NCBI GenBank assembly: GCA_018398815.1
Contig: CM031596.1
Span: 73,587,965-73,651,964, forward strand
DNA from: Conus ventricosus
Taxonomy: Eukaryota > Mollusca > Gastropoda > Neogastropoda > Conidae
Length of the DNA: 64,000 nucleotides
Direction: 5' to 3'
Made by a program: the position numbers and the translations under genes. The notes beneath the pieces were generated by a model. That model had not been told where the DNA came from, did not search any database, and saw only the letters and a program-made list of their open reading frames with translations. Shown one piece after another: positions 21,181-34,729 of the stretch (position 1 is its first letter; each line of letters begins with the position of its first letter).

Positions 21181-23690
21181 TTTTTTAAGAATTACGTCGC
21201 ATTGTTTATTACCTAAGACCAAGAAAATTTTTTGGCCTGGATGCCATTTTCCCGTGAGTTATAAAACTCTTCCAGAAAGCTTTTTTTTATTTTTCCGGGA
21301 AATTATTAGTAAATCTGGGTTGAAGGTAACATGCCACCATATGGAGAGATTCAATTATAGTCCCCCCTTTTTAAAGCGGGGCAAACCAGTACATAAGTAA
21401 ATAGTTTTAGACCTATCCTTGCGTCTCCTTTTAACAAATTAAGGAGAAAATTGTTTTAAATCGATTGTCTTTTCTTTACGAAAAAACGGGGGATTATCCC
21501 TTTAAACCAAGGGGGCTTTAGAAAAGGCAGATAAACCCTTTGATCATTTAGTAAAATTTTAACAACCAAATAAAACAACAATTTCCCAAAAAGAAAAAAT
21601 TTTCTTGCCACATTTTTTGATAAAAAAGGGCATACACAGGTTGGCAAAACGATTATATACAATTTAAAAGGGTTTGGGGCTTTCGGTCAATCATGACTAT
21701 TTTAAAACATTTTTGGGCCCAAACAGAATATCCAAAAAAAAATTGGTACATTTTTTTCCCTCAAAAAGTTTCCTTGAAGGGGAACCCCAAGGCCTGTAAT
21801 TTGCCCCAAATTTATTCATATCCTAACTACGATTACCAATATATTTCCAAAAAAGTAATTTTAAATTCAGTAGGCCGTAATATTTGTTTTGGATGAAGTT
21901 TTTTTAAAAAAAAAACAAAAAAAAAGGGCCCATAAATTCTATAAAAAAGATATAAATATGATTACATAATATGCATGTAAAAGCTGAAAATGTTTAAGCT
22001 TATCCCCAAAAAATCCAATGGCTATTTGAGCGGGGAATGTTCACAAGCCCCGGGGAATAAAAGCTGACAAAAACCCCTTTAAAATACGCTTCAAATATTA
22101 AATTTCTGGGTTTTTTATATAACTCTAACTCTCTTGGAACTGCATTTAGAAATGCTGTAAATAAAGCAAGAAAAGTCCGAACCTTCTAAAATCTAAGAAA
22201 AACAAAGCTGGGGTCAGACAAAAAATACTTTAATTTCTTTTGCCTCGCTTAGTTAGATCAAAATTGTCGTATGCAAAAGGGATTCTTTGGCCAAAATATC
22301 TTTAAAAAAATGCGGACATAGTTTGTAAAAAAATTTAAATAGCATTTGGCGTTTCCATTTCAGGTTCCATAAAGGGATTTCCCATAAAGCGGGTTTTTTT
22401 TGCCTTTGTGTTCAGCAAAAATTTCCTGTGCAAAATAATTTTAAATGCCCCCATTAAAAATTAAAACCCCAAAGGGAACTTGAAATTAGGTCCAAATTAT
22501 TTTCTAACGGGAAAAAACGATCCGATCAAATAAAACTATTCTTACTTTTTCTTCTAAACTATTGACAAAATTTAAACACAAATCAAAAGAAATTGCTGGG
22601 GCGTTTTCCAATAGTCCCAACCCAAATGGAGCTTTTAAGGCAAAGTTTGATTATAACTATACAAAATTTGTCCAAATTTGATGACCAATGTTTGATATGA
22701 ACTGTTCCCAAATAAAATTTTTTATCCCAGATCAAAAAATCTTCAGAGGGTTTTTAATGACATCGACGGGCTGTGGTTTTGTCATCCCCATTTTAAAAAT
22801 TGAGAAATTTTTTTTACCTTGGAAAATTTTCCTTTTTCACGCTGAATTAAATAGAAATTTTTAAGGGCATTCAGATTCATTGATACACCATTCAATTTCT
22901 ATGGGAACCTTTTGTGTAGACCAAATATTTTTCCCCAAAAGTTTAGAACAACAAATCCAAAAAACCCCCGGTAAAAATGTCACAAAAATTGAAATTTTTA
23001 TTCATGTTCATAAAAGGGGGTATCGCAGTGATTTTTTTTGGGTGCCATCTCTTGGTTCAATTTTGGGAAATGAATGGGTATGTACTGCTCGGGCTGCAAA
23101 AAAATTTTTAAATCCATTTTTTTTAATTTTACAAAAAGGTTACACTCTTTTAAAAAAAGTTTCTTTTGAAAATTTTGAAAAGAATTAAAAAACGTTTCCC
23201 CCAAAGTAATAAGCCTAATCTTAAAAAAAAGTGTTGTCAAACGCTCGATCAAAAAATTTTTTTCAAAAAAAAAATTCTTTAATAGATTATAGATTTTACC
23301 CAAAAAAAGTCAAAAACACCCAAAAACCCCCCAAAAAAAAAAAAAATTGTTTCCAGTTTTACGGGAAGGTTAAACTTTTTAAAACCAGTTCATAAAAAAC
23401 ATTCATGTGTAGCGGGGCTGTTGATAGTTGTACAGCAAAAAAATTTTTGTACTTTTTGTCCTATTTTAAATGGGCTCTATCAAAATTCAAAAAAGATGAA
23501 TCCAAATGCATTTTCCAAAACCTGTATTTTTTTTGAATTTTTGTTCAAATTTAAAGATAAGTCCAGTCGGCTCAGTTTTTGATTTCTGCATATTTTAAAA
23601 TGTTTTGTTTTGATTTTTTTGCATTTTGATTTGTTAATGTTGCTTTTTGCTGGGTTGTTTTTTTATGATATTTCCACAATATTTAACAAA
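21181..23690. other. AT-rich noisy sequence, no gene seen
   Basis: A- and T-homopolymer-rich sequence with frequent AAAAA/TTTTT and CCCC runs. No conserved coding recognised on either strand. Confidence 0.5.
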
Positions 23691-23990
23691 ACAGGCGCAC
23701 CACACAACACCACACCACACAAGCGCGCGCGCACAACACAAAAAAACCCACGCACGCACGCACGCACGCACGCACGCACCACGCCGTGCGCGCGCACGAA
23801 ACAAAAACATACATTAACAGGTAAACGTTCACTTCCGTCTAATATCCTTTAAAGTGAAAAGACGTTAAATCGAAGAAGAAGAAGAAAAGAAAAAGAAAAG
23901 AAGAACAACCCCACACAACACACACACAAAAAAACGCACACGCACGCACACACAAACACGCGCGCGCGCGCACGCACCACGACGCCAATC
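23691..23990. repeat. CA/CG-rich simple repeats
   Basis: ACACAACACCACACC tracts, (CGCA)n at about 23752-23778 and (CG)n with (CA)n at about 23920-23980, separated by a GAAGAAGAAG-rich stretch. Confidence 0.8.
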
Positions 23991-24639
23991 GCAATGCAAG
24001 AATTAAAGGTTTCCAAAATGTTATCTTTGGTAGTGTGAATTTAAATCTTTTTTACAATCATGATCTTTTTGATTTTTTAAAATTTAAAAGTGTCCATTAG
24101 GGTATTTCTTTACACTGCTTTTTTTAAAATGTTTTAATTCAAGTGTGGTTGAATCCGTATCTTTTTCAATAAATGGGTTGAACGTTCCAATTTTTTAAGA
24201 CAATCCTGAAAGATTTTATAACGCTGACGGTTTTCGCTTGCCGTCACATTGGACATTATGACAGAATGCGTTGTAATCCCTTGACTGCCCTGAATTCTGC
24301 TAAGATGTCTTTTGATCATTTCTTTTTTGGGCCCGAAAACCAATGGGGGGGTATTGACTGCCCCGGGTTACGCTTTCCGGCTAATCTCTTGAAAAACCCA
24401 GACCTTTTGCAACCTGAAACTTTCTTTTCCCTGTTTTAAATACGAGTTCAAATAGAATAAATGCCGGTTTTTAGCAAAGTATTATGAAGACGTACCTGTG
24501 TCTCTTAATGCTGCACAAAAAAATATGATATCCCCGACCTACTCGAAAATATCAAACCACGCGTCTTCCTTATCGGTTTTAAATACGGCTTTAGAACTAC
24601 CTTTTTCATTTACTTCCTTTGGCTAGGGAGTATTGACCT

Positions 24640-25160
24640 TTAAGAAAGGCCAAACGGGGGAACCTTCCAACAACACCGTTCCCAGAAAAACAAACCCCGA
24701 AAAACTCCCAACAAACTGACAAACTCCCAAACCAAAAATGACAAACTCCACCCAAAAACAGACAAACGCCATCCAACACTGAAAAAACTCCCACCCCTCA
24801 CTGACAACTGCCAGACAAACTGACAAACTGTCAAGAACACTACAAACTCCACCAAAACAGACAAATCCCATCCAAACGAACAAACTGTAACTAACCTGAC
24901 AAACTGCCAGACAACATACAAATCCCAGACAACATGACAAAATCCCAGACAACACTGATAAACTGCCCCAAAACAGACAAACTGCCATCCAACACTGACA
25001 AACTGCCCCCCAAAACAAAAACTGCCATAAAAAAACAGACGAATCTATCCAACACGAAACCACCCAGCAACATTACAAGGGTTTTCACTGACCATGATTG
25101 CCACCCAACCAGACAGTCACCAGGGCAGCTAAAACGACCCCAGCCAACCAACATGACAGC
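24640..25160. repeat. ~21-bp tandem repeat array
   Basis: A noisy array of a unit close to CAGACAACACTGACAAACTGC. It passes directly into the 42-bp array at 25160, of which it looks like the half-unit ancestor. Minus-strand reading frames through it are by-products of the repeat. Confidence 0.8.
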
Positions 25161-26560
25161 CAGTTAACCAACATCAATAAAAAACCAACCAACATGACAA
25201 CCATAAACCAACACCAATAAACCCAACCAACAGTGACAACCAGTCACCAACATAAATAGAAACCAACCAACTGACAGCCATCAACCAACCTGAATAAAAC
25301 CCAACCAACAGTGACAACCATCAAACACCATGAATAAAACCAACATGCAACCAGTAACCAACACGAATAAAAACCCCAACCAACAGTGACAACCAGCAAC
25401 CCAAACACGAATAGAAACCCAAACAACATGAAAACCCATACCAACCTGAATGAAACCAACCAACAGTGACAACCCAGTAAACCCAAACACTAAATAAAAC
25501 CAAACAACAGTCAACCAGTAAACCAAACTGAAAAAAACCCAAACCCAACAGTGAAACCATAAAACCCAACACCAATAGACACCAAAACAGTGACAAACAG
25601 TAAACCCAAACACTGAATAAAAAAAAGAAACAGTGAAAACCAGTAAACCCAACACTAATAGAAAAAAACCAAAGTGACAACCATCAACCAACACTGAAAG
25701 AAACCCCCCAAACAGTGAAACCCGTCCCCCAACACGAATAGAAACCAACCAACAGTGACAACCAGTCAACCAAAACACTAAATAGAAACCAAAACCAACC
25801 GTGACAACCTCAACCAACACTAAATTTGACACCAACTCAGTCAACCAACACGAATAGAGACCAACAGTGAAAACCCCGTCAACCACCAAGAATAAAACCA
25901 ACCACAGTGAAAACCATCAACCCAAACCCCGAATAAAAACCCAAACCCAACGTGACAAAAGCAACCAACACTGAATAGAAACCAAACAAACAGTGAAAAC
26001 CATAAACCCAAACATGAATAGAAAACCAACCAACGTGACAACCATCAACCAACACTGAATAGAAACCAACCAACCGTGAAACCCATCAACCAAACTGAAA
26101 GAAACCAACCAACGTGACAACCAGTAAACCCAACATTGAATAAAAACCCAAACAACAGTGAAAACCATCAACCAACACTAAATAAAAACCAAAACAACAT
26201 AAACCATAAACCCAAACACTAAATAAAACCAACCAACGTGAAAAACCTCCCAACACTGAATAAACCAACCACAGTGACAACCATAACCAACACTGAATAA
26301 AAAACCCAAACAACAGTGAAAAACCACAACCAACCTGAATAGAAACCCAAAACCAAAACGTGAAAAACCCATCAAAAAACACGAATAGAAACCAAACACA
26401 GTGACAACCATCAACCAAAACTAAATAAAAACCCAAAACCAAACATGAAAAACCTCAACCAAACCAATAGAAACCAACCAACCGTGACAACCAGTCAACC
26501 CAACACTGAAGGGAAACCCCAACCAACAGGACAACCATCAACAACACTCATAGACACCAA
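25161..26560. repeat. 42-bp tandem repeat array, about 33 units
   Basis: The unit can be written in two parts: AACCAACCAACAGTGACAAC followed by CAGTCAACCAACACTGAATAGA. Units differ mainly by one-base losses or gains in runs, not by substitutions. The 42-bp unit is a multiple of 3, which is why long minus-strand frames with Gly, Cys, Val and Trp appear. Confidence 0.85.
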
Positions 26561-27600
26561 CAAGACCCACCTCTCCAATGAAAAAACCCGATAAAAAAAA
26601 TTTAAAAGGATGGGGTCAAAAAAAAACAAAAACCACTACGAAGTAAACTGAAAAAAATTTTAACAAAAAAAGATGATGATGAGATGATGATGATGATGAT
26701 AAAGAAAAGATAAAGAGGTGCAAAAAAAATTTTAAAATAAATACTCAAAAATTCAAACGAACTGGATAAGCCAAAAATTCTTAAAGGTGGTTTTCAAGAT
26801 AAAGTCAAAATGTATGCCCCTGGGGATTAAGAGGGGGGAAAATTGCAAAATTTGAATTTATGGAAACAAAAATTAGGGAAAGAAAAATAAATAAAAAAAG
26901 AAAAGAAAGAAGGAAGGAAGAAAAGAAAGAATCCCATATCAGGTGAAGGCCTAGCTATCCAAGTTCATGGATTTCGCCGCTGTCTGAGAAGGGGATGTAA
27001 ACCGGTTTGACCATTTCCCAAGTGATGGTATACACAAATATTATTTCCCTCTGCTTTTACCAGACGCTATAAACGTCAGTATTTTTTGCCCTCTGTAATT
27101 TACACCCACCGTAATAACCTGGGCTTTCTTTTGTTTTTTGTTCGCGTGTTTTGGGGGGTTGTTTTCAGGTCTTGTTCTGTAACTTTCTTTTAACGGTGTT
27201 GTTTTTTGTTGTTGTTTTTGTCCCTTGCTTCCTTTCATTCACTTTTTTTCCGGCAAGTCGGTCCTTGTGGGACTCTTCCCCCCTTTTTCTTCTTTCTTTT
27301 CCCCCTTTTTTTCTTTTTCCTTTTTCATCCCAACCCCCCACTCGTTACCCCCCCCCATGCTATACCCCTATCAACAACAACAACAAAACAACAACCAACC
27401 CAAACCCAAACCCAAATTTTTTTCCTCCCATTTTTATACTCGTTTTTGCTTTTTTCATCGCTTCCTGCACCCCCCCCCCCTTTTCACCCCTTTTATCCGA
27501 AACCCCAACCCAGAGTTTCATTATAAGAGGCCTTCTGTCCAATAGCCGGGAAAGCAACAAAAACGATGGGGGTACCGCGAATATTTAAAGCTTTGTTTTT
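26561..27600. other. No gene seen; (GAT)n and poly-pyrimidine stretches
   Basis: Contains a GAT trinucleotide repeat (26671-26700), purine-rich GAAAGAAAG stretches and T/C-rich sequence at 27210-27500. No conserved coding. Confidence 0.5.
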
Positions 27601-27612
27601 AGCTATTGAACA

Positions 27613-27835
27613 AACGCGCGCGCGCGCGCGCGCGCGCCACACACACACACACACACAACACACACAACACACACCACACACACACCCACACACACAAAAC
27701 ACACAAAAACGAGAGAGAGAGAGAAGAGAGAGAGAGAAGAGAGAGAGGATGGGGGGGGTTTGTGGGGGGGGGGGGGGGGGGCTTTTAAAGGGAGGGGACT
27801 GGAGGGGGGAGAGGAGAGAGGGGGAGAAAAAAAGG
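27613..27835. repeat. Compound microsatellite: (CG)n, (CA)n, (GA)n, poly-G
   Basis: Adjacent CG (about 27615-27636), CA (27637-27705), GA (27712-27748) and G-rich (27751-27830) tracts. The alternating purine/pyrimidine part could adopt Z-DNA. Confidence 0.9.
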
Positions 27836-28189
27836 GCACGTTTTAAAAAATGAAAAGTTAAACCCCTTCACCAACACTATTGGGCCTTTAGTTCTACAAT
27901 TTCAAAAAAACTATTTGTTAAAGCCTCAAGAATCGCTTGAGTACAAAATTTAAGGGTCAAGGTGGTTTTGGGGTTGGAGAAGGGGTGGGCTCGTTCTTAA
28001 AAAGCCAAATTGTGTAATCGTCAAACGGGGCTGGTTGAGGCCCTGTCGCGGCAAACGTTGCTCCAGCAAATTTGGCTGGATACCACAAGGTTGGTGGTAA
28101 CGCCTTAGCCAAAGAAAGACTCAAACGGTATTGCTAAGGGAAAGGCAAAACCTTTCATTTTTAAAACAAACCCCAAAAAAACTACTCAT
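27836..28189. other. No gene seen
   Basis: Short unassigned stretch before the satellite array. Confidence 0.5.
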
Positions 28190-30722
28190 TTTTGGCAGTA
28201 GGGATTGAATTTGACCAGGCAAAGAATTTTATGAACGGTCAAATTCGTTGCTCCAGTCAAATTCGTTGCCGTCAATATCCGACCCCTCTGCTGCTACTAC
28301 TTTACTCTCCCCCTACTACTACTACTACAACTACTACAACTACTAAATATACTACTGCTACTACACATAGAATATTGTTTTGGGCAAAGTGCCCAAAACA
28401 GTCGTGGCAAGAAATTTTACCAGGCAATGAATTTTACGACAGCGGCAAATTCGTTTTCCCCGTCAATTCTTGCCCCTGCAATACCCGACCACTTTTGCTG
28501 CCACTACGTACTAAAAACAAAACTACTCAAAACACTACTACTAACACACTAATACTACACTACTACTACTACACCAGAAAAATTTTTGGGCATTTTTGCC
28601 CGGGTCAGGGTGGCATAATATTTCACGGCAGCAATTTTTCTGGGCAACGAAAATTTACCGCGACGGTCGCGGTCCAAAATTGTTCTCCGGTTTTAAATTG
28701 TTTCCGTGCAATATCCCACCACTCCCTGCTACTACTGTTACTACATACTAACACTACTACTACTACTATACACTACTAACTACTACACTCAAATACTATA
28801 CTATACTATAAATATTGTTGGTCATTTTGCCAAAACGTAGGGCAATGAATTTGAATACGGGGGTTAAATTTTTTGTTCATCAAATTGGTTGCCCCGCAAT
28901 ATCCCCACCACTCCTGCTCTACTACTGTTTTCTACTGCACTACTACATACCAAAAATTGTTGTCATTGTGCCGGATCAGAGTGGTCAAATAAATTTTCCG
29001 GGAAAAGAAATTTTGGGTGGAGCAACGAATTTGACCCCACGGTCGCGGTCAAAATTTGTTGCTCCGTCAAATTCGTTTCCCTGCAATATCCCGACCACTC
29101 CCTGCTACTACTGTTACTACACAAAACCACACTACACTACCTACCCCAGTAAATATTGTTGGGATTGTGCCCAAAACAGTAGTGGCAATGAATTTTGACC
29201 AGGGAATGAATTTGAGAACTGCGGTCAAATTCGTTCCGTGCAAAATCCCACCACCCCCTGAAACTACTACTACTATTAAATACTACTACTATACTACAAA
29301 TCTACACCACAATATTTTTGGTCTTTTTGGGGGGAATCAAGTGCAAAATATTGCACGGCAACGAATTTGACTGGAGCAACAAAATTTTACCGGACGATCG
29401 CGGCAAATTCGTTCCCGTCAAATTCGTTCCGTGAATTTCCTGACCATCCGCGACTCTGTTACTACTACTACCCCTTTTATTACTACTACTAATACTACTA
29501 CTACTACTATACTACACTACAAAACTACGCTACTAACTCGTTGGGAAAAGTGCCAAACAGTAGTGGGAAAGAAATTTGACCAGGCAATGAATTTTGGGGG
29601 CACGAATAGCCGCGAAGTCGCGGGCAAATTCGTTTCCAGTAAATTCGTTTCCGGCAATTCCTGACCCCCCTCCTGCTGCTATTGTTTTTTTTTTTTTTTT
29701 TCTACTTTTTTACCCTACTACAACTACCTACTACTACTACTAAATATTGTTGGTCAAATTTTGGCCCAAATCAGATGGGAAAAAATTTGACCAGGGAAAG
29801 AAAATTTTACTGATACGCGGTCAAATTGTTTTTCCGGCAAAATTTTTGCCCTGCAAATATCCCACCATCCTCGCACTATACTCTACTACTACCAACTATA
29901 CTACATACACTACTACCAAAATATTGTTGGGCATTGGCCGGACAGGAGTGGTTTTTTATTCACGAACAAATTTTATGGAGCAAAAGAATTTACCGCGACG
30001 GCGCGGTCAAATTCTTGGTCCGCCAAAATTTGTTCCGGCAAAATCCTGACCATCTGCTGCATATTTACTACTTCTATACCCCACTTGCCACTACTTATAC
30101 AGTAGAATATTTTTGGCATTTTGCCAAATCATAGGGCAATAAAATTTTTCCAGGGAATAATTTGATGTTTTTCGGTAAATTCGTTGTTCCCGTCAAATTT
30201 GTTGCCCCTCAAATCCCACCATCCTGCTGCATCTGTTATCTGCACTTTCTCCTACCAAAAATATTGTTTTTTTATTGTGCCCGGAAAAAAGCAGTGGGAA
30301 ATATTGCAGGGAAGAATTTTACGAACAACGAATTTGACCGCGCAATCGGGCAAAAAACGTTTTCTCAAGTCAAATTTGTTGCCGTCAATTCCTGACCCCC
30401 TCCGCTTGCTGCACTACTACTACAAAATACACACTACTTAATAGTGTTGGCAGGCCCAAAACAGTATTTGGGAATGAAATTTGACCAGGGAATGGAATTT
30501 GACTGATGCGGCGGTCAAATTCGTTGTTCCAGTCAAATTCGTTGCCGTGCAATACCTGGCCCTCCCGCTGACTTCTGTTACTACTACTACTACTACTAAC
30601 TATACTATACACTATACTACTACAAATACTACTCCGGAATATTTTTGGTCATTGTGCCGGATCAGCAGTGGTCATAATTTCCACGGGAACAAATTTGACG
30701 GGGCAAAATTTTACACGAGGTC
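28190..30722 (+). repeat. Dyad satellite array, (ACT)n orientation, about 13 units
   Basis: Units of about 160-220 bp. Each has TATTGTTGGTCATTGTGCC, a dyad core built from GCAACGAATTTGACCGCG and its inverse, then GTGCAATATCCTGACCACTC, then CTGCTGCTACTACTG and a variable (ACT)n run. Cores start near 28240, 28440, 28650, 28830 and so on. The core can fold into a hairpin of up to about 45 bp per arm. Individual units carry many one-base indels. Confidence 0.85.
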
Positions 30723-32760
30723 CCGGTCAAATTCGTTGTCCGTCAAATTTATTACCGGGCAAATTCATTTCCACTCTGATTTGGCACAAAGACCAACAAT
30801 ACACTATGTAGTGTAGTAGTATGTAGTAGTAGTCAGTAGTAGTGGAAAGAAGTAGCAAAGTAGAGCGCAGATGGTAAGGATATTGACGGGGAACGATTTG
30901 ATGGGGCAACGAATTTTCCGCGACCCCGCGGGCAAATTCGTTGCCCGTCAATTTTTTGCCGTGCAATTATGACCATCCTGATCCGGCACAATGACCAAAA
31001 ATATTTTTGGGGAGTAGAGTAGTATAGTAACATAGTAAACAGCGGTGGGTCAGGGTATTGCAGGGAACAAATTTGACGGGGCAACGAATTTGACCCAGAC
31101 GTCAAGTTTATTGCCCGGCAAATTTTTTTGCCATACTGATTTGGCACAATGAACCCAAAAATATCTAGTTAGTGTAGTTAGTAGTAGTGTATACATTGAA
31201 ATAGCAGGAGTGGCGGGGAAATTTCACGGCAAACGAAAAATTTTGCGGAACAAAGAATTTTCGCATATCAGCAAATTCATTGCCTGGGCAAATTCATTTT
31301 CCCCTACGATTTTGGACAAAGACCGACAGTTTCTAGTAGTAGTGTAGTAGTAGCAGCAGGAGGGGTCAGGAATTGCACGGCAAAGAATTTGACTGGGGCA
31401 AAGAAATTTTTAAAGCGACTGTCGCGGTCTATCGTTGCTCCCGTCAAAATTTATTTCCTGGTCAAAATTCATTGCCCCACTGATTGGCACAATGACCAAC
31501 AAAGTAGTGTATAGTAGTGTAGTAGTAGTAGTATTTAGAACAGAATAGCAGCAGGTGGCAGGATATTGAAGGGAACGAATTTGATGGAGAACGAATTTGA
31601 AACCCCGACCGCGCGGCAAAACGTTGCCCAGCAAATTCGTTGCGTGCAAATTATGACCCCTCCTGATCCGGGACAAGACCAAAAAATATTTCGGAGTATA
31701 GTAGAAAAATATGGTAGTTGTGTAGTGATAACGTAGTAGCAGCAAGGGGGGTAGGAAATTTTTTCACGGGAACGAAATTTTATGAAAAACGAAATTTTAC
31801 CGCAGTACAGTCAAATTCATTTCTGGTCAAAATTTATTCCACTATGATTTGGCACAAGACCCAAAAAAATTCTGGTAGTAGTATAGTAGTATAGTAGTAG
31901 TATAGTAAATGTATAGTATGTAGTAGTAGTGTAACAGAGTGCAGCAGAGTGGTTTAAAAATTTCACGGCAAGAATTTGACTGAAAAAAACGAATTTTACC
32001 CCCAGAAAACAAATTCATTGCCCCGGTCAAAATTTATTGCCACTACGATTTGGCACAAGCCAACATTTTGGTAGAGTAGTATAGTGAGTTAAGTAGTATA
32101 TGTAGTAAGTAGTAGTAGTAACGTAATAGGCCCGGAGTGGGCAGGATATTCACGCAACGAATTTGAGGACCAAAGAATTTGACTGCGACCGTCGCGGTCA
32201 AAATTTTTGCTCTCAAATTGTTTCCTGCAATATTATGCCCCCCCTATCCGGCACAATGCCAACATATTTCTGGGTTTGTATGTAGTATTAGTAGTAGAGA
32301 ACAGTAGTGCACAGGAGTGGTCAGGATATTGCAGGCAACGAAATTTTATGGAACAACGAATTTGACCGCAGTATCAGTCAAATCTTGCCCCGGTCAAATT
32401 CTTGCCCCTACTGATTTGGGACAATGACCAACAATATTCTACTGGTTTTAGTTAGTATTTGTAGTAGTAAAGTAATAGCAGCAGGAGGTCAGGATATTGC
32501 ACGGCAACGAATTGACTGGGGCAACGAATTTTACCGCGACTGTCGCGGCATATTTGTTTCTCCATCAAATTCGTTTCCGTGCAATATTATGACACTTCGA
32601 TCCGCACAAAAACCAACAATATTTTTTGGTGTAGTAGTAGTAGTGGTAGTATAGTATTTTGTATAGTAGTAGTAACAGGCAGCAGCAGGAGTGGTCAGGG
32701 TATTGCACGGCAACGAATTTTTATGGAGCAACGAATTTACCGTATCGAAATTCAAATTTC
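30723..32760 (-). repeat. Same dyad satellite in inverse orientation, (AGT)n, about 11 units
   Basis: From about 30723 the same units appear reverse-complemented: GGCACAATGACCAACAATAT, then (AGT)n, CAGCAGGAGTGGTCAGGATA and the same dyad core. The switch occurs inside one unit whose two ends are both of the GGTCATTGTGCC type (about 30645-30800), making the whole 28190-32760 block a head-to-head inverted array. Confidence 0.85.
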
Positions 32761-33576
32761 CTGGGCAAATTCAATCCAATACGCCAAAAAATGAAGTATA
32801 GTGGGTTTTCTTTAAAATGTGGAGTTTTGGGCCCCTTGCCCTTAGCAACTACCGTTAGACGTCATTTTTGGGTAAGGGCGTATAAGCAACCTAAGCTGGT
32901 AACCAGCAACGAATTTTTACTGAGCAAAAAGAATTTGACCGCTCACGCCTAGTCCTAAGAATCCAAGGGATATATCGATTTAATGGAGAATCGTATGGGG
33001 GGAATCAGGAATGTGGTGGGCCTTTTAAAAACTGATCTACAGGGAAAAATCATCAACGAGAAAAGCTCCCCTCTTTTTCGAAGAGAGTCACAGCCGGCCC
33101 CTTAATACCGTTTTTTGAAGGTTTTTGCAGAAACAATGTTCTTTCCCTTTTTATGATGATATTGCTTGTGTGCGGGTTTTTTATTGATATTTGCTGTCTT
33201 GCTTAGTCCTCAAGTCATTTACCCGATCTACTTAATCAACGGTGAAGGGGGGAAATATGCATGGCTGCAAATTGAGCGTTTGCTGTTTTATCCCGTCGTT
33301 CTTAATAGAAACAAATCGATGATCCCAGTAAAGAATCTTTCATTTTGGAATACTCATGGTCCTCAATCACACAGAAATGGGCCTAAGAGATTCAGGGCGA
33401 AAACATTTTGTCTCACCTGTCCCACAAGCATAACGAGCTGAAATAGTGTACACCAATGGACATATTTCAGTTGCCATAGGCCCCTACCACCTGCTTCACG
33501 GAGCTTTGGATAGTGGCAATCCAAAAGGACACAAGTGGTTATCTTTACTGAGTAAGAGTAGGCCTATGTTTGTTCG
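32761..33576. other. No gene seen
   Basis: Begins with a broken satellite unit (to about 32950, still with AGCAACGAATTTTTACTGAGC), then unique-looking sequence. An open frame of 91 codons at 33166-33441 is not recognised. Confidence 0.4.
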
Positions 33577-33900
33577 TTTCTCCAGTTTTTTGTTGCTGTG
33601 TAGATGTGTCAGATACAGAGTATATGCGCATCAATTTGTGTTTGTTAATTTCTCCAGTTGTTGTTGCTGTGTAGATGTGTCAGATACAGAGTATATGCGC
33701 ATCAATTTGTGTTTGTTAATTTCTCCAGTTGTTGTTGCTGTGTAGATGTGTCAGATACAGAGTATATGCGCATCAATTTGTGTTTGTTAATTTCTCCAGT
33801 TGTTGTTGCTGTGTAGATGTGTCAGATACAGAGTATATGCGCATCAATTTGTGTTTGTTAATTTCTCCAGTTGTTGCTGTGTAGATGTGTCAGGCACATG
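33577..33900 (+). repeat. 71-bp minisatellite, about 4.5 copies
   Basis: Near-identical units starting TTTCTCCAGTTGTTGTTGCT at 33577, 33649, 33720, 33791 and 33862. The last unit is partial. Identity between the middle units is essentially complete, suggesting recent expansion. Confidence 0.93.
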
Positions 33901-34440
33901 TTATATGTGAAAGCTTAAAACATCCTTTTTGGGGGGGTGGGGTGGGGGGTGGGGGGTGGGGGGGGTGATGTTCTCCTTGTTTGTTCTGTGTGCTCTTTAT
34001 TGTCATTTCTGCAAGGCGATTCGGTGTCGAAGCAACATTCGTTTGGAGTCATGGGTGTGTATTTATTTCATCATGGAAGCAAGAGTTACCTTACCTACGT
34101 GTTTGTTATTTACAGTTCACACGTTCCTGCTTCGCTTAAGATTTGCTTTAATACCAGTCAAATCGAGCCTACCTGTATCTGTTACTGTCCGTCCATGTGT
34201 TTGTTTTGACTGTATTGAAGATGAAAAAGGCTGTGCCATTCTTGAATAAATATTTGATGTGTATTTGTTTATTGTTGCTGTGTAGATGTGTCAGGTAGGC
34301 CCTGCAGGGTACATGTGCAAGCTCGGAACATCCTTTTGGGTGGTGATGTCTCCTCGTTTGTTCTGTGTGCTCTGTGGTGTTATTTCTGCGAGTTGATTCG
34401 GAGTCGGAAGCAACTTTCGCTTGGAGATATGGGCGCAGAC
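33870..34440 (+). repeat. ~395-bp-spaced direct duplication
   Basis: 33870-34060 and 34265-34440 share TTGCTGTGTAGATGTGTCAG, a GAACATCCTTTTGGG-like block, CTTGTTTGTTCTGTGTGCTC and a GATTCGG-GTCG-AAGCAAC block, in the same order. The upstream copy is interrupted by a G-rich stretch at 33929-33966. The shared start comes from the 71-bp minisatellite unit. Confidence 0.8.
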
Positions 34441-34510
34441 ACGCAAAAAATCCTCCCTGACATTAACAAGTCATGCAAAGGAAAACTCCGCCCGTCCACC
34501 CACCCCCCCA

Positions 34511-34529
34511 TCCCCCCTTCCCCCCCCCC

Positions 34530-34560
<31 letters not shown>

Positions 34561-34640
34561 ATACAAACACACACACGCAAAAAAACCTCTCCTGACATTA
34601 ACAAGTCATAGCAATGAAAACTACGCCCCCCCCCCCCTCA

Positions 34641-34729
<89 letters not shown>

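Noticed and set aside
24606..26442. Long minus-strand frames with repeated Cys/Trp/Val units
   Set aside because: By-products of 21- and 42-bp tandem repeats whose unit length is a multiple of three; no start context, conservation or domain.
33166..33441. 91-codon open frame in the unique region after the satellite
   Set aside because: No recognisable domain, and composition does not differ from its surroundings.
33577..33900. CRISPR-like regular spacing
   Set aside because: The whole 71-bp unit repeats, with no unique spacers, in a eukaryotic intergenic region; it is a minisatellite.
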